The notes under the pieces were generated by a model, which saw only the letters and a list, made by a program, of their open reading frames with translations, was not told the origin of the DNA and searched no databases. Made by a program: the position numbers and the translations under genes. A stretch of 64,000 nucleotides of DNA from Bacteroidota bacterium. Lineage in GTDB: Bacteria > Bacteroidota > Bacteroidia > Bacteroidales > UBA12077. Shown in pieces: positions 9,128 to 18,543 of this stretch. The DNA lies in NCBI GenBank assembly GCA_020444275.1, contig JAHLLG010000001.1, forward strand, positions 310,001 through 374,000, read 5' to 3'. Within the stretch, counting starts at the first letter, position 1, and each line of letters opens with the position of its first letter.

Positions 9128-10468
9128 ATGGCTAAGAAAAATGTTTTAATAATCGGAGCCGCTGGAAGAGATTTCCACAATTTTAATACTTATTATAGAG
9201 ACAACGAAGATTATAATGTTGTTGCCTTTACTGCTGCTCAAATTCCTGATATCGATGGAAGAAAATATCCTGCTGAATTAGCTGGAAGTTTATATCCTGA
9301 CGGAATTCCAATATATGCACAGGAAGAATTAGAAAAACTAATTGTTGATTTAAAAGTTGAAGATTGCGTTTTTTCATATAGCGATGTTCCTTATCAATTT
9401 GTAATGAATTTAAGTGCTGCTGTAAATGCTGCCGGAGCTAACTTCGTATTATTAGGTCCTGAAAAAACAATGATTAAGAGTACCAAACCCGTTATTGCTG
9501 TTGGTGCTATTCGAACAGGTTGTGGTAAATCACAAACTTCTCGTAGAATCATTGAATTATTAATGGAACAAGGACTTAAAGTTGTTGCTATCCGTCACCC
9601 AATGCCTTATGGTGATTTAGTTGCACAAAAAGTTCAGCGTTTTGCTACAGTTGAAGATTTAGCGAAGCATAAATGTACTATCGAAGAAATGGAAGAGTAC
9701 GAACCACATGTAACACGTGGTAATGTAATTTACGCTGGTGTTGATTATGAAGCAATCGTTCGTGCTGCTGAAAATGATCCTGATGGATGTGATGTTATTC
9801 TTTGGGATGGTGGAAATAACGATTTTCCATTTTATAAGCCTGACCTAATGGTTACAGTTGTTGATCCACACAGACCAGGTCATGAATTATCTTACTATCC
9901 TGGTGAGGCTACTTTACGTTTAGCTGATTATGTTGTAATTAACAAAATGGATTCTGCTGATGCTGATGCAATCCAAATAGTACGTGATAATATTGCAAAA
10001 GTTAATCCAAATGCTATTGTTGTTGATGGTGCTTCTCCACTTACAATTGATAAACCAGAATTAGTTCGTGGTAAGAAAGTATTAGTTGTAGAAGATGGAC
10101 CAACATTAACTCATGGTGAAATGAAAATAGGTGCTGGTACTGTTGCTGCTAACAAATGTGGTGCTGGAGAATTAGTTGATCCAAGAGAATATGCTGTTGG
10201 TAAATTAGCGGAAACTTTTAAGATTTATCCTGGAATTGGAACATTACTTCCAGCAATGGGATATGGCGATCAGCAAATTAAGGATCTGGAAGCAACAATA
10301 GACAAAACTCCTTGTGATGTTGTTGTTATTGCTACTCCAATTGATTTGAACCGAATTGTTAAGATTAATAAACCAACTGTAAAAGTAGGTTACGACCTAC
10401 AAGAGATTGGACAACCTGATTTAGCTCAGGCAGTTCAGGACTTTATTCAAAAAAAGAATCTTAAATAA
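9128..10468 (+). CDS. P-loop protein of the cyclic 2,3-diphosphoglycerate synthetase family (COG2403-like GTPase)
   Basis: The 446-residue protein has an N-terminal Rossmann-like segment (KKNVLIIGAAGRDFHNF) and a P-loop GAIRTGCGKS at residues 126-135. These are followed by RHPMPYGDL, ILWDGGNNDFPF and VVDPHRPGHE. This pattern belongs to the family that includes archaeal cyclic 2,3-diphosphoglycerate synthetase; bacterial members are usually labelled GTPase and their reaction is not established. The gene stands alone between a -7 element (TAACTTTG, 9072-9079) and a strong terminator at 10488. GGAGG before the start and biased codons suggest an abundant protein. A 2,3-DPG-cyclising role is possible but unproven. 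Confidence 0.75.
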   Translation: MAKKNVLIIGAAGRDFHNFNTYYRDNEDYNVVAFTAAQIPDIDGRKYPAELAGSLYPDGIPIYAQEELEKLIVDLKVEDCVFSYSDVPYQFVMNLSAAVNAAGANFVLLGPEKTMIKSTKPVIAVGAIRTGCGKSQTSRRIIELLMEQGLKVVAIRHPMPYGDLVAQKVQRFATVEDLAKHKCTIEEMEEYEPHVTRGNVIYAGVDYEAIVRAAENDPDGCDVILWDGGNNDFPFYKPDLMVTVVDPHRPGHELSYYPGEATLRLADYVVINKMDSADADAIQIVRDNIAKVNPNAIVVDGASPLTIDKPELVRGKKVLVVEDGPTLTHGEMKIGAGTVAANKCGAGELVDPREYAVGKLAETFKIYPGIGTLLPAMGYGDQQIKDLEATIDKTPCDVVVIATPIDLNRIVKINKPTVKVGYDLQEIGQPDLAQAVQDFIQKKNLK

Positions 10469-10487
10469 AATATAATCCTGATGATGG

Positions 10488-10516
10488 AAAGCTGTCTCAT
10501 CGAGACAGCTTTTTTT
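10488..10516 (+). terminator. Rho-independent terminator after the P-loop gene
   Basis: A perfect 11-bp stem (AAAGCTGTCTC paired with GAGACAGCTTT), a 3-nt loop and a T-run follow the stop codon at 10468 by about 20 bp. Confidence 0.9.
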
Positions 10517-10546
10517 GTTGTATGATATTAGTAAAAAATATCTTAA

Positions 10547-10577
10547 CTTGATTTTGTTTTTGAAACTGTTATTTTTG
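10547..10577 (+). promoter_or_regulatory. Bacteroidota-type promoter of the secreted-protein gene
   Basis: CTTG at 10547-10550 and TATTTTTG at 10570-10577 are separated by 19 bp, close to the TTTG/TAnnTTTG consensus. The start codon is at 10609, so the leader would be about 25 nt. Confidence 0.55.
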
Positions 10578-10608
10578 TATTTACAATATTAATCAAACAG
10601 AACGGATT

Positions 10609-11211
10609 ATGAAGAGAACACTTTTAATTGTATTAACTATATTGTTCTTTGGTTCATTGGTTCAGGGGCAAGTTATTTATCCCGATGAGCAGGATACGAC
10701 CAGTGTTAGTCAAAAAGAAGAAAAGAAAGAAGAAAAAAAGCAAACGATTACAGATATTATTTATCAGCACGATGGAACTAAAATGAACGTTAATGTAAAA
10801 AAGATTTATTTAAACGATATCTACTATTCATTACCTGGTGAGACCAAGGTAAACAAAATGGACCAGCGATTAGTGCACAAGATTGAGTATAAAACCGGCA
10901 AAATAGAAGTGCTGAACGAAACACCACCCGATATGCGGGAAGTTGGCGACTACCGAAAAGTGAAAGTTACCAAAGATCCTGATGAGGTAGAAGGATTGGT
11001 TGAAGTAGCTCGCCTTGAAGCTAAAGCCGAAGGTAGCGACAGAGGATATACTACTCCAAAATCGCTTGAAAGAACAGCAACAATAATATTAAGAAGAAAA
11101 GCTGCTTTGGTTAATGCGAGTATAGTTTTAATAACTGATAAAAGTGTGTATGTTGCTTTTGGTGAAATTCCTTCGGTTACTTTATATGGAACCGCATATT
11201 CATATCGATAA
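10609..11211 (+). CDS. Secreted protein of unknown function, paralogue of the gene at 38862
   Basis: I do not recognise a named family. The 200-residue protein has a clear signal peptide ending LVQGQ (residues 1-21) and a Lys/Glu-rich linker (about 32-46). A beta-rich domain beginning with DGTKMNVNVKKI follows, and then KTGKIEVLNE, EVEGLVEV and an Arg-rich ATIILRRKAA before SIVLITD. The same order of blocks occurs in the 186-residue protein at 38862-39422, so they are paralogues. It is probably periplasmic or cell-surface. It is flanked by its own promoter and a two-way terminator, so it is monocistronic. Confidence 0.75.
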   Translation: MKRTLLIVLTILFFGSLVQGQVIYPDEQDTTSVSQKEEKKEEKKQTITDIIYQHDGTKMNVNVKKIYLNDIYYSLPGETKVNKMDQRLVHKIEYKTGKIEVLNETPPDMREVGDYRKVKVTKDPDEVEGLVEVARLEAKAEGSDRGYTTPKSLERTATIILRRKAALVNASIVLITDKSVYVAFGEIPSVTLYGTAYSYR

Positions 11212-11234
11212 AAAACAAGTATAACAACCTAAAA

Positions 11235-11270
11235 AAACATCCGAAGCTGTTCAATGCTTCGGATGTTTTA
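11235..11270. terminator. Bidirectional terminator between convergent genes
   Basis: A 13-bp perfect stem (AAACATCCGAAGC paired with GCTTCGGATGTTT) with an 8-nt loop. An A-run on its left gives a U-run for the minus-strand transcript, and TTTTAGTTT follows on the right. It separates the secreted-protein gene (+) from the acyltransferase gene (-). Confidence 0.85.
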
Positions 11271-11289
11271 GTTTCTGATAAAGATATAA

Positions 11290-12642
11290 TTAGTTAGTTA
11301 TCTGATCCATCTTTTCAATAATAAATTGATAGTGCTCTTTCAATTTTAGCAAATCTTTATTTTTAAACCAGGTTTTAAAAGTATATCGCAAACGTGCAAA
11401 CCATTTTTTTGCCCCAATAAAATAATGGAATGAGAATAATCCGGCAAATAGTAATGTTAATGGCACTAGAATTTTAAGCCACCATGGTTCTAAAACAAAG
11501 GCACTTATTATGATAATTGGTATATAGTAAATTATGTTAATTATTAATGATAAAACCAGTCTTACAGAACTAACAAATTGTGGGTCTTTAATTTTCTTAG
11601 TTGCTAATACGGGTACAATATATGGGATATAATTTAATATTGCCCCGTATAAAAAAAATGGTAAAAAGATTAGTAAGAATAAGAAATGACCAAAAATTCC
11701 GGCTAATGAATATTTAGGCTTTTGTAAAACCCAATGTCTAAAATGAAGTTGCTCTAATAACCTGTTATATTTATTAGTTGTATCAGCTAGTTTTTTTGCT
11801 TCCTCAGGGTTTGATTCAGTAAAATTGTCAAGGTGATCAATTATGGCTTTCTGAGCATAAAAATTATTGGGCTGTTTCTTATTTTTAAACCCAAGTTTTT
11901 TAATCATTTGGGGTAAGTATACATACCGAATATTATCATACATATCATAATATTCTTCGTTTTTAATATCAATCATGTATTTTCTTAACTCAGAAGCTAC
12001 TCTTTCTCGAAGCAGGTTCATTCCACGCGGTGGGTTTTTCTTATACGCTTCGTAATATTCTGAAACATGTATTGGTTCACCAAAATTAACAAAAAGTCGA
12101 CTTCTGAAATGTTGGTAATGAGTCCAATCCAGTCCTACCGGAATAATTTTTATATTTAATTTAAAACCATTAGCTTCCTCAGCCTCGAAAACAATTCTTG
12201 AAATCCCCTTTTTTAATGTTTTTAGTTTTCTTTTATCTCCGTGAGTTCCTTCTGGAAGTATTACTAAACCATTTTTGTTTTTTAAAACATCAATTGTCTT
12301 TCGAAATATTGCTTCATTGTTACCCAGGCTTTCTTTACCATCACGGATACGATATATCGGTAATATCTTAAGAAAAGTGAGAATTTTTTCAATGGTCTTT
12401 TTCCTGAAAATATCAGCTCTTGCTAAAAACACAGGTTGGGTTTCAACAGTGGCTAATATTGCTAAAGCGTCCATCAAAGCATTTTGATGGTTGGGTGCAT
12501 AGATTATGATTTCATCTTTAGGAACATTCTCATAATTGTGAACGCTTGTTCTAAAATATGTAGTAGTAACTAGATCGACATAAGGTCTTAATACTCCATA
12601 AAAAAATGATTTCTTTTCAATTGTTTCTCTGCTAATAGCCAT
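11290..12642 (-). CDS. PlsC-like phospholipid/glycerol acyltransferase with C-terminal membrane region
   Basis: The N-terminal half is an acyltransferase domain with the catalytic HX4D as NHQNALMD (His52, Asp57), and a substrate-binding LPEGTHG motif further on. About 150 C-terminal residues hold two to four membrane segments, including LFLLIFLPFFLYGAILNYI and VLSLIINIIYYIPIIIIS. At 450 residues it is nearly twice the size of classical PlsC, which is also present at 39595. It may acylate lysophosphatidate or another glycerol- or ornithine-type acceptor. Its start is 14 bp from the end of the transporter gene on the same strand, so the two may form a unit. Confidence 0.8.
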   Translation of the reverse strand: MAISRETIEKKSFFYGVLRPYVDLVTTTYFRTSVHNYENVPKDEIIIYAPNHQNALMDALAILATVETQPVFLARADIFRKKTIEKILTFLKILPIYRIRDGKESLGNNEAIFRKTIDVLKNKNGLVILPEGTHGDKRKLKTLKKGISRIVFEAEEANGFKLNIKIIPVGLDWTHYQHFRSRLFVNFGEPIHVSEYYEAYKKNPPRGMNLLRERVASELRKYMIDIKNEEYYDMYDNIRYVYLPQMIKKLGFKNKKQPNNFYAQKAIIDHLDNFTESNPEEAKKLADTTNKYNRLLEQLHFRHWVLQKPKYSLAGIFGHFLFLLIFLPFFLYGAILNYIPYIVPVLATKKIKDPQFVSSVRLVLSLIINIIYYIPIIIISAFVLEPWWLKILVPLTLLFAGLFSFHYFIGAKKWFARLRYTFKTWFKNKDLLKLKEHYQFIIEKMDQITN

Positions 12643-12656
12643 ACGTAAATAATTAA

Positions 12657-13589
12657 TTATTCTTCAATCGGTTTCTTCGACCAGATAAATGCAATACCCA
12701 ATCCGGCCAGTATATGCCATACTCCCCACCAGGCGGCAATAAATGCCATTCCGCCAAGTTCTAAATCGGGAGGGAATAACTTGGGATTAAATATTAAAAC
12801 CAGTCCTAATCCGGAGTTTTGAATACCGGTTTCAATTGAAATTGATCGTCTATTTTTTCGCGGAAGTTTAAAAATCGAGCTAATTGTAAATCCTGTTAAT
12901 AAAGCCAGTGCATTGTGGGCAAAAACAATAAATGCTATTAAATGAATATATCGTAAGAAATGATTAAAATTTAGCGATAATGCGGCCACTACATATCCCA
13001 TAAAAATTAAGATAGACAGTGTTTTTATAGGTCTTTTAATTTTTGCTGATATTTGGGGGAATTGTTTTGCGAAAATTATCCCGATTATGAGTGGAATACC
13101 AAGAATTATTAGAATGGTTTGAAATATTTGCACAGGGTCAATTTCTATTGGGCGTAGCAGCGGATGCGCTTTTACATATAATCCTCCCCAAAATGTGAAA
13201 TTAATAGGAGTCATAAAAAGTGCTCCAATAGTAGCAAATCCCGTTAAACTAACAGAAAGCTCAATATTTCCTTTTGCCAGCGAAGAAATGAAATTTGAGA
13301 TATTTCCTCCCGGACAGGCTGCAACAAGGATCATTCCTAAAGCTACAGCAGGCGTTGGGCGTATAACTAAAACTAATAAGTAAGTTACAAATGGTAATAA
13401 AAAGAATTGAGAAAAAATACCTACAAGTACCGATTTGGGTTTTAAAATGATATTCTTAAAACTTGATAAATCAATTTCAAGTGCAACGCCAAACATAATA
13501 AATGCAAGTGTTATATTCATCACAAGCAATCCACCCTGACTAAAGTTCAGCTTAACACTATCGAGCACAGTTAATGATTCAGCAATCAT
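12657..13589 (-). CDS. Bile acid:sodium symporter (BASS) family transporter
   Basis: This is a polytopic inner-membrane protein with about nine or ten hydrophobic segments. Diagnostic segments are NITLAFIMFGVALEIDLSSF, LVAACPGGNISNFISSLAKGN and the C-terminal ETGIQNSGLGLVLIF. BASS proteins take up organic anions, such as pyruvate, pantoate or bile acids, with sodium; the substrate here is unknown. I chose the ATG at 13589, giving 310 residues, because the frame further upstream opens at a TTG (13655) and adds a basic stretch unlike the family. An ATG at 13622 is the other option. Confidence 0.85.
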   Translation of the reverse strand: MIAESLTVLDSVKLNFSQGGLLVMNITLAFIMFGVALEIDLSSFKNIILKPKSVLVGIFSQFFLLPFVTYLLVLVIRPTPAVALGMILVAACPGGNISNFISSLAKGNIELSVSLTGFATIGALFMTPINFTFWGGLYVKAHPLLRPIEIDPVQIFQTILIILGIPLIIGIIFAKQFPQISAKIKRPIKTLSILIFMGYVVAALSLNFNHFLRYIHLIAFIVFAHNALALLTGFTISSIFKLPRKNRRSISIETGIQNSGLGLVLIFNPKLFPPDLELGGMAFIAAWWGVWHILAGLGIAFIWSKKPIEE

Positions 13590-13835
13590 ATATTTTTTAT
13601 TTAAGGGTCTAAAAATAAGCATTTGATTTTTAAAAAACGAAAATCGAAACCACAACTATTCAACTTAAAAAGTTACTTGATATACACTTGGGTATTATTC
13701 ATTTGTTTTTTCTATTTATTGGTCAAAAAACATTGTTCATTCTCGACATTCTTCTTAAAGATTTATATATTTACAATTAGCCAACCAATAACCACCCATC
13801 TTACTATTTGATAACAAAAAAAAACGAATTGAATA

Positions 13836-14264
13836 GTGGAAAATGAAAAAGTATTAAAAATAATAGATGAGGTATCCGACGTTTTATCGCTACTGGTAGA
13901 GTTACGAAAAAAAGGTCGATTCAGAGAGGCTATTGAAAAAATTGATGAAACTTTAGTTAAGTATTTTGCGTGTGAATCAGATTATATTTACTCAATACCT
14001 GAGGATTTATTAGTTGATGCACTTAAGCAAGAAAAGGGGCTGAGTTCTGAGCAGCTTGGAACTTTAGCTGAAATATTAAGTGAGAAAGGTGACATTCTGC
14101 TCGAACAGAATAACCTTCGGGAGAGTAGAACAATTCTTAAAAATACACTGAAAATTTACTATTTTTTAAATGAAGAACAGGATTTCTTCTCGTTTAAGAA
14201 TATGAACAAGATGGTTTTGATAAATGATAAGCTTTCTAAAATAAATGTAAAGATCGAAAATTAA
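13836..14264 (+). CDS. Conserved-looking hypothetical helical protein
   Basis: I do not recognise this 142-residue protein. It appears all-helical and charged. Two helical hairpins (residues 15-40, LLVELRKKGRFREAIEKIDETL, and 72-112, AEILSEKGDILLEQNNLRES) resemble TPR-like pairs. There is no signal peptide or membrane segment, so it is probably cytoplasmic. The frame starts at GTG 13836 with no nearby ATG. Its stop codon overlaps the end of pgi by 4 bp, tail to tail. Good codon use and compact packing argue that it is real. Confidence 0.65.
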   Translation: MENEKVLKIIDEVSDVLSLLVELRKKGRFREAIEKIDETLVKYFACESDYIYSIPEDLLVDALKQEKGLSSEQLGTLAEILSEKGDILLEQNNLRESRTILKNTLKIYYFLNEEQDFFSFKNMNKMVLINDKLSKINVKIEN

Positions 14265-15601
14265 GAGATTCGATCTTTTATTTTCCTGGTTTCCTCTTCA
14301 AATCCTGGTTTCTCTAGTAAAGCAAACATGTTTTTCTTATAGGCTTCCACGCCTGGCTGATCAAATGGATTGATATCTAAAAGATAACCACTAACCGCAC
14401 ATGCTTTTTCAAAGAAATAAATTAATTCTCCAAGGTAAAATTCTGATATTTCAGGTAAAAGAATTTTGATGTTAGGCACATTACCATCTACATGAGCAAG
14501 GGTTGTTCCTAATTCTGCCATTTTATTTACATAATCAAGTGGTTTCCCTGCCAGGTAATTCAGTTTATCGAAATTATCGTTATCTGAGGGTATTTCCAGT
14601 TTATATTTCGTTTTATCAACGGATATAACAGTTTCAAACATATTACGCAATCCTTCCTGGATGTATTGGCCTAGAGAATGAAGATCGGTAGTAAGACTTA
14701 CGCTTGCCGGAAAAATTCCTTTATTTTCTTTCCCTTCGCTCTCGCCATATAACTGTTTCCACCATTCAGCCATAAAATTTAGACGTGGATCATAATTGGC
14801 TAAAATTTCTACTGTTTTTTTCTGGGAATATAGAATATGTCTGATAGCTGCATATTGGAATACAGGGTTTTCGCTAAACGATTTCGCTGAAATATCCATC
14901 ATGGATTTGGCACCATTCACCAGTTGTTTAATGTCAAAACCTGCACAGGCAATGGGTAACAATCCAACCGGAGTTAGAACAGAGTATCGTCCTCCTATAT
15001 CATCATCAATAATGAATGATTTATAACCTTCCTGGTTTGTCAGATTTCTTAATGCTCCTTTCGATTTATCAGTAATGGCAACAATTCGTTTTGTTGCTTC
15101 TGTTTTTCCAAATCTTTCTTCGATGTCTTTTCTGAGCAGTCGAAATGCGATTGCTGGTTCAGTTGTAGTTCCCGACTTGGATATGACAACAATGGAGTAT
15201 TTCTTGTCTTTTAAGAATTCTAATAATTCATAATGATAATCTTCAGATAAATTTTGTCCTGCAAATAAAATTTGAGGATTTGAAGAACCCTTCTTAAAGT
15301 GATCAAATTGTCCGGAAATGGCTTCTATAACTGCCTTGGCTCCTAGGTACGAACCTCCAATTCCTATTACAACAATATACTCTGATATTTTTTTTAAATT
15401 ATTGGCTGTTGAAATGATCTCATCTAAGTGATGATCCGATATATTTTCCGGTAGATTAACCCAACCCAGAAAATCATTTCCCTTGCCTGTTTTGTTTGTT
15501 ACCTTTTGGTATTCATTTTTGGTTAACTGTTCGTACGACTTATAATTTTCTGTATTTACGAATGGCAAAGCATTTCTTAAATCGATTTGCAAATGTTTCA
15601 T
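14261..15601 (-). CDS. pgi: Glucose-6-phosphate isomerase
   Basis: Pgi interconverts glucose 6-phosphate and fructose 6-phosphate in glycolysis and gluconeogenesis. At 446 residues it is the short bacterial form seen in Firmicutes and Bacteroidota. Sugar-isomerase motifs are VVIGIGGSYLGAKA, VISKSGTTTEPAIAFR, GGRYSVLTPVGLLP and a late FDQPGVEAYK. The ATG at 15601 is preferred over a TTG nine bases upstream. It is the last gene of the apparent operon lysS-gpsA-pgi, 17 bp after gpsA, and its end overlaps the convergent gene by 4 bp. Confidence 0.96.
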   Translation of the reverse strand: MKHLQIDLRNALPFVNTENYKSYEQLTKNEYQKVTNKTGKGNDFLGWVNLPENISDHHLDEIISTANNLKKISEYIVVIGIGGSYLGAKAVIEAISGQFDHFKKGSSNPQILFAGQNLSEDYHYELLEFLKDKKYSIVVISKSGTTTEPAIAFRLLRKDIEERFGKTEATKRIVAITDKSKGALRNLTNQEGYKSFIIDDDIGGRYSVLTPVGLLPIACAGFDIKQLVNGAKSMMDISAKSFSENPVFQYAAIRHILYSQKKTVEILANYDPRLNFMAEWWKQLYGESEGKENKGIFPASVSLTTDLHSLGQYIQEGLRNMFETVISVDKTKYKLEIPSDNDNFDKLNYLAGKPLDYVNKMAELGTTLAHVDGNVPNIKILLPEISEFYLGELIYFFEKACAVSGYLLDINPFDQPGVEAYKKNMFALLEKPGFEEETRKIKDRIS

Positions 15602-15618
15602 AACAAACAATATTTAAT

Positions 15619-16611
15619 TTATCTAAGATTTTCGGTTAAAAGTTTTATTTCAATAGCTGGAGATATATGCTCATATAAAATGTTATAGACAGCATCGGTA
15701 ATAGGCATATTAACCAGATATTTTCTGTTAATTTCCACAATAGATTTTACGGCATAATATCCTTCAGCAATCATATTCATTTCTAACTGTGCTGATTTAA
15801 CAGAATAACCTTTTCCAATCATGTTACCGAAAGTTCGGTTTCGGCTAAATTGAGAATAAGCTGTAACCATTAAATCGCCAAGGTATGCCGAGCTTTTAAT
15901 ATCTCTTGTTATAGGATGTACCGTATCAACAAAACGTTTTATCTCCTGTATAGCATTTGAGATTAACACGGCATTAAAGTTATCACCGTAGCCTAAGCCA
16001 TGGCAAATTCCTGCTGCTATAGCAAACACATTTTTTAAAACAGCCGAATATTCTGTTCCATAAATATCATCCGATATGCTTGTTTTTACATAATGAGTGC
16101 TTAATAGATCAGCAATAAAGCGGGCGTTTTTTAGGTTTTGCGAAGCAATAGTTAAGTACGATAGTCGTTCCAAAGCAACCTCTTCTGCATGACATGGTCC
16201 GGATATTACCACAAATGAATCCATTGGGACTTTGTGATATTCTTTAAAGTATTCACCAATAATTAAGTTATCGTCGGGAACAATTCCCTTAATGGCTGAT
16301 ACAATAAGTTTATTACTTATATCAATTGTTAAGTTTTGTAACGCATCTTTTAAAAAAGCCGAAGGAATTGCAAATATTAAAATATCTGCATCCTCAACAG
16401 CTTTACTTACATCACTATAAAGTTCAATTTTATTGGTGTCAAGGGTAACAGCACTTAAATAAAAGTTATTATGTTTATATTCTTTTATAAATTTGATTTT
16501 CTCTTTACTTCTCATGTACCAGTTAATCTGATCAACATTTTCGAGAAGCATTTTAATTATAGCTGTTGCCCAGCTACCACCACCAAGAACTGCAACTTTG
16601 GGTTGTTCCAT
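15619..16611 (-). CDS. gpsA: NAD(P)H-dependent glycerol-3-phosphate dehydrogenase
   Basis: GpsA reduces dihydroxyacetone phosphate to sn-glycerol 3-phosphate, the phospholipid backbone. At 330 residues it has the Rossmann motif VLGGGSWATAI near residue 8. The segments AIKGI, ISGPCHAEEV and YSAVLKNVFAIAAGICHGLGYGDN carry the catalytic Lys and substrate site, and KSSAYLGDLMVTAYSQFSRNRTFG completes the family pattern. Only 4 bp separate its start from the end of lysS, so it is co-transcribed. Confidence 0.96.
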   Translation of the reverse strand: MEQPKVAVLGGGSWATAIIKMLLENVDQINWYMRSKEKIKFIKEYKHNNFYLSAVTLDTNKIELYSDVSKAVEDADILIFAIPSAFLKDALQNLTIDISNKLIVSAIKGIVPDDNLIIGEYFKEYHKVPMDSFVVISGPCHAEEVALERLSYLTIASQNLKNARFIADLLSTHYVKTSISDDIYGTEYSAVLKNVFAIAAGICHGLGYGDNFNAVLISNAIQEIKRFVDTVHPITRDIKSSAYLGDLMVTAYSQFSRNRTFGNMIGKGYSVKSAQLEMNMIAEGYYAVKSIVEINRKYLVNMPITDAVYNILYEHISPAIEIKLLTENLR

Positions 16612-16615
16612 ACAC

Positions 16616-18346
16616 TTATTTTATATTTTCAATCCAGCTTACTACATCATCCTGGCTAGGATTTGTTAACCCTAACTTATTCTTTTTATTGATACCACAA
16701 ATTTTTTGATGTAAAGCACCCGGTTTAACATCTTTTAAACCATCTATGGTTAGGTAGCCTGCTTTTTGAATAACAGCAACCCAATCTTCAGGAATACCAA
16801 GCTTAGTATAAGCTGAAGCATCATCTCTTTTTTCTTTCTTTTCAGGTCGCATCTGTGGAAAAAACAGTACATCCTGAATAGATTCCTGGCCAGTCATAAA
16901 CATCGTTAAACGGTCAATACCAATTCCCATTCCTGATGTTGGTGGCATACCATATTCTAGGGCACGAACAAAATCCATATCAATAAACATGGCCTCATCA
17001 TCACCTTTTTCTGATAGTTTTAATTGATCCTGGAATCTTTCCAACTGATCAATCGGGTCGTTTAACTCGGTATACGCATTACAAAGCTCTTTGCCATTAA
17101 CCATTAATTCGAAACGCTCTGTAAGCTCAGGATTATCGCGATGCTTTTTACAAAGTGGCGACATCTCAACCGGATAATCGGTAATGAAAGTTGGTTGAAT
17201 CATATGGGGTTCAGCTTTTTCACCAAAAATCTCATCTATGATTTTTCCCTTACCAAAGGTCTCGTCAATTTCAATATCAAGATCTTTGCAAACCTTACGA
17301 AGTTGCTCTTCTTTCATTCCTGAGATGTCAATACCGGTATGTTCTTTGATAGCATCAATCATAGTTACCCTGCGATATGGAGCTTTAAAATCGATTTCGT
17401 TATTACCTATTTTAACTTTTGTAGTACCGTGTAATGCCATAGCAACGCGTTCAAGCATTTCTTCAGTGAACTCCATCATCCAGTTGTAATCTTTATAGGC
17501 TACATAAATTTCCATTACCGTAAATTCCGGATTATGCGTTCGGTCCATTCCTTCGTTTCGGAAATCTTTTGAGAATTCATAAACGCCATCAAAACCACCA
17601 ACAATTAATCTTTTTAGATAAAGTTCGTTGGCAATTCGTAAGTACAAAGGTATATCTAATGCATTATGATGTGTAATAAACGGGCGAGCAGCAGCGCCTC
17701 CTGGAATAGGTTGTAATATGGGTGTTTCAACCTCAAGATATCCGCGCTCATTGAACATTTCACGCATAGTGTTCATAATCTTTGTGCGCTTGGTAAAAAC
17801 GTCTTTTACATGAGGATTGACGATTAAATCCAAATAACGCTGACGATAACGCTGTTCAGGATCAGTAAACGCATCATACGTTTGTCCATCTTTTTCCTTA
17901 ACCACTGGTAAAGGTTTAATCGATTTACTTAAAACTGTAAATTCGGTTACATTGATGGATGTTTCACCAACTTTTGTAACAAATACATTCCCTTTCACTC
18001 CAATAATATCACCAATATCTAACAGTTTTTTAAATACGGTATTATATAGGGTTTTATCTTCGTTGGGACATATATTATCGCGTTTAAAGTATACTTGTAT
18101 TTTACCTTTATCATCTTGTAATTCAACAAATGAAGCACTCCCCATTATTCTTCGGCTCATAATTCTACCCGCAATGCTAACTTCTTGGAAGTTATTTTTT
18201 TCAGGATCGAATTTAGAAAGAATCTCTTCTGATGAAGTGTTTACTTCATACTTTGCTCCCGGATAAGGATTTATCCCCAATTTTCTTAACTCTTCTAGCG
18301 ATTGTCTGCGAAAGACTTCTTGTTCGCTTAATTCTAAATTCATCAT
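16616..18346 (-). CDS. lysS: Lysyl-tRNA synthetase (class II)
   Basis: LysS charges tRNA-Lys. Residues 50-150 form the OB-fold anticodon domain, followed by the class II core: motif 2 as [15 protein letters not shown] and motif 3 as [14 protein letters not shown]. After the core there is an additional ~70-residue C-terminal segment with a helix-hairpin-helix feel ([15 protein letters not shown]), making 576 residues against about 505 in E. coli. I recall this extension as usual in Bacteroidota. Two adjacent ATGs (18346, 18343) are possible starts. A -7-like TATCTTTG lies at 18385-18378. Confidence 0.96.
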   Translation of the reverse strand: MMNLELSEQEVFRRQSLEELRKLGINPYPGAKYEVNTSSEEILSKFDPEKNNFQEVSIAGRIMSRRIMGSASFVELQDDKGKIQVYFKRDNICPNEDKTLYNTVFKKLLDIGDIIGVKGNVFVTKVGETSINVTEFTVLSKSIKPLPVVKEKDGQTYDAFTDPEQRYRQRYLDLIVNPHVKDVFTKRTKIMNTMREMFNERGYLEVETPILQPIPGGAAARPFITHHNALDIPLYLRIANELYLKRLIVGGFDGVYEFSKDFRNEGMDRTHNPEFTVMEIYVAYKDYNWMMEFTEEMLERVAMALHGTTKVKIGNNEIDFKAPYRRVTMIDAIKEHTGIDISGMKEEQLRKVCKDLDIEIDETFGKGKIIDEIFGEKAEPHMIQPTFITDYPVEMSPLCKKHRDNPELTERFELMVNGKELCNAYTELNDPIDQLERFQDQLKLSEKGDDEAMFIDMDFVRALEYGMPPTSGMGIGIDRLTMFMTGQESIQDVLFFPQMRPEKKEKRDDASAYTKLGIPEDWVAVIQKAGYLTIDGLKDVKPGALHQKICGINKKNKLGLTNPSQDDVVSWIENIK

Positions 18347-18517
18347 ACAAATTACTTTAACTTTTATAAAAACCGTACAAAGATAAGATAATTACTAAAA
18401 TATTGCGACTATGTCATAGAATAGAAAAGTGAATTTTACAAATCAATAATTTGACAATCTGAATATCATCATATACTTCGTAATTATATCATCATGTTTT
18501 ATTTATTAATTTTTAGT

Positions 18518-18525
18518 TAAGTTTG
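18518..18525 (+). promoter_or_regulatory. Probable -7 promoter element of the kinase/regulator pair
   Basis: TAAGTTTG matches TAnnTTTG and lies 18 bp before the start codon at 18544. No good -33 element is visible at the proper distance, so support is partial. A GGAGG-containing stretch directly follows it (18526-18530). Confidence 0.4.
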
Positions 18526-18543
18526 GAGGCTTAAAATTTTACT

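Noticed and set aside
9709-9726. CACGTG-containing sequence in the P-loop gene, considered as parS
   Set aside because: The flanks do not match TGTTNCACGTGNAACA and it lies inside a coding region far from parAB; the same holds for CACGTG-like sequences near 30585 and 43543.
13623-13811. 62-residue plus-strand ORF between the BASS transporter and the 142-residue protein
   Set aside because: Starts at a non-ATG codon, low complexity, overlaps the upstream leader of the transporter, no recognisable motif.
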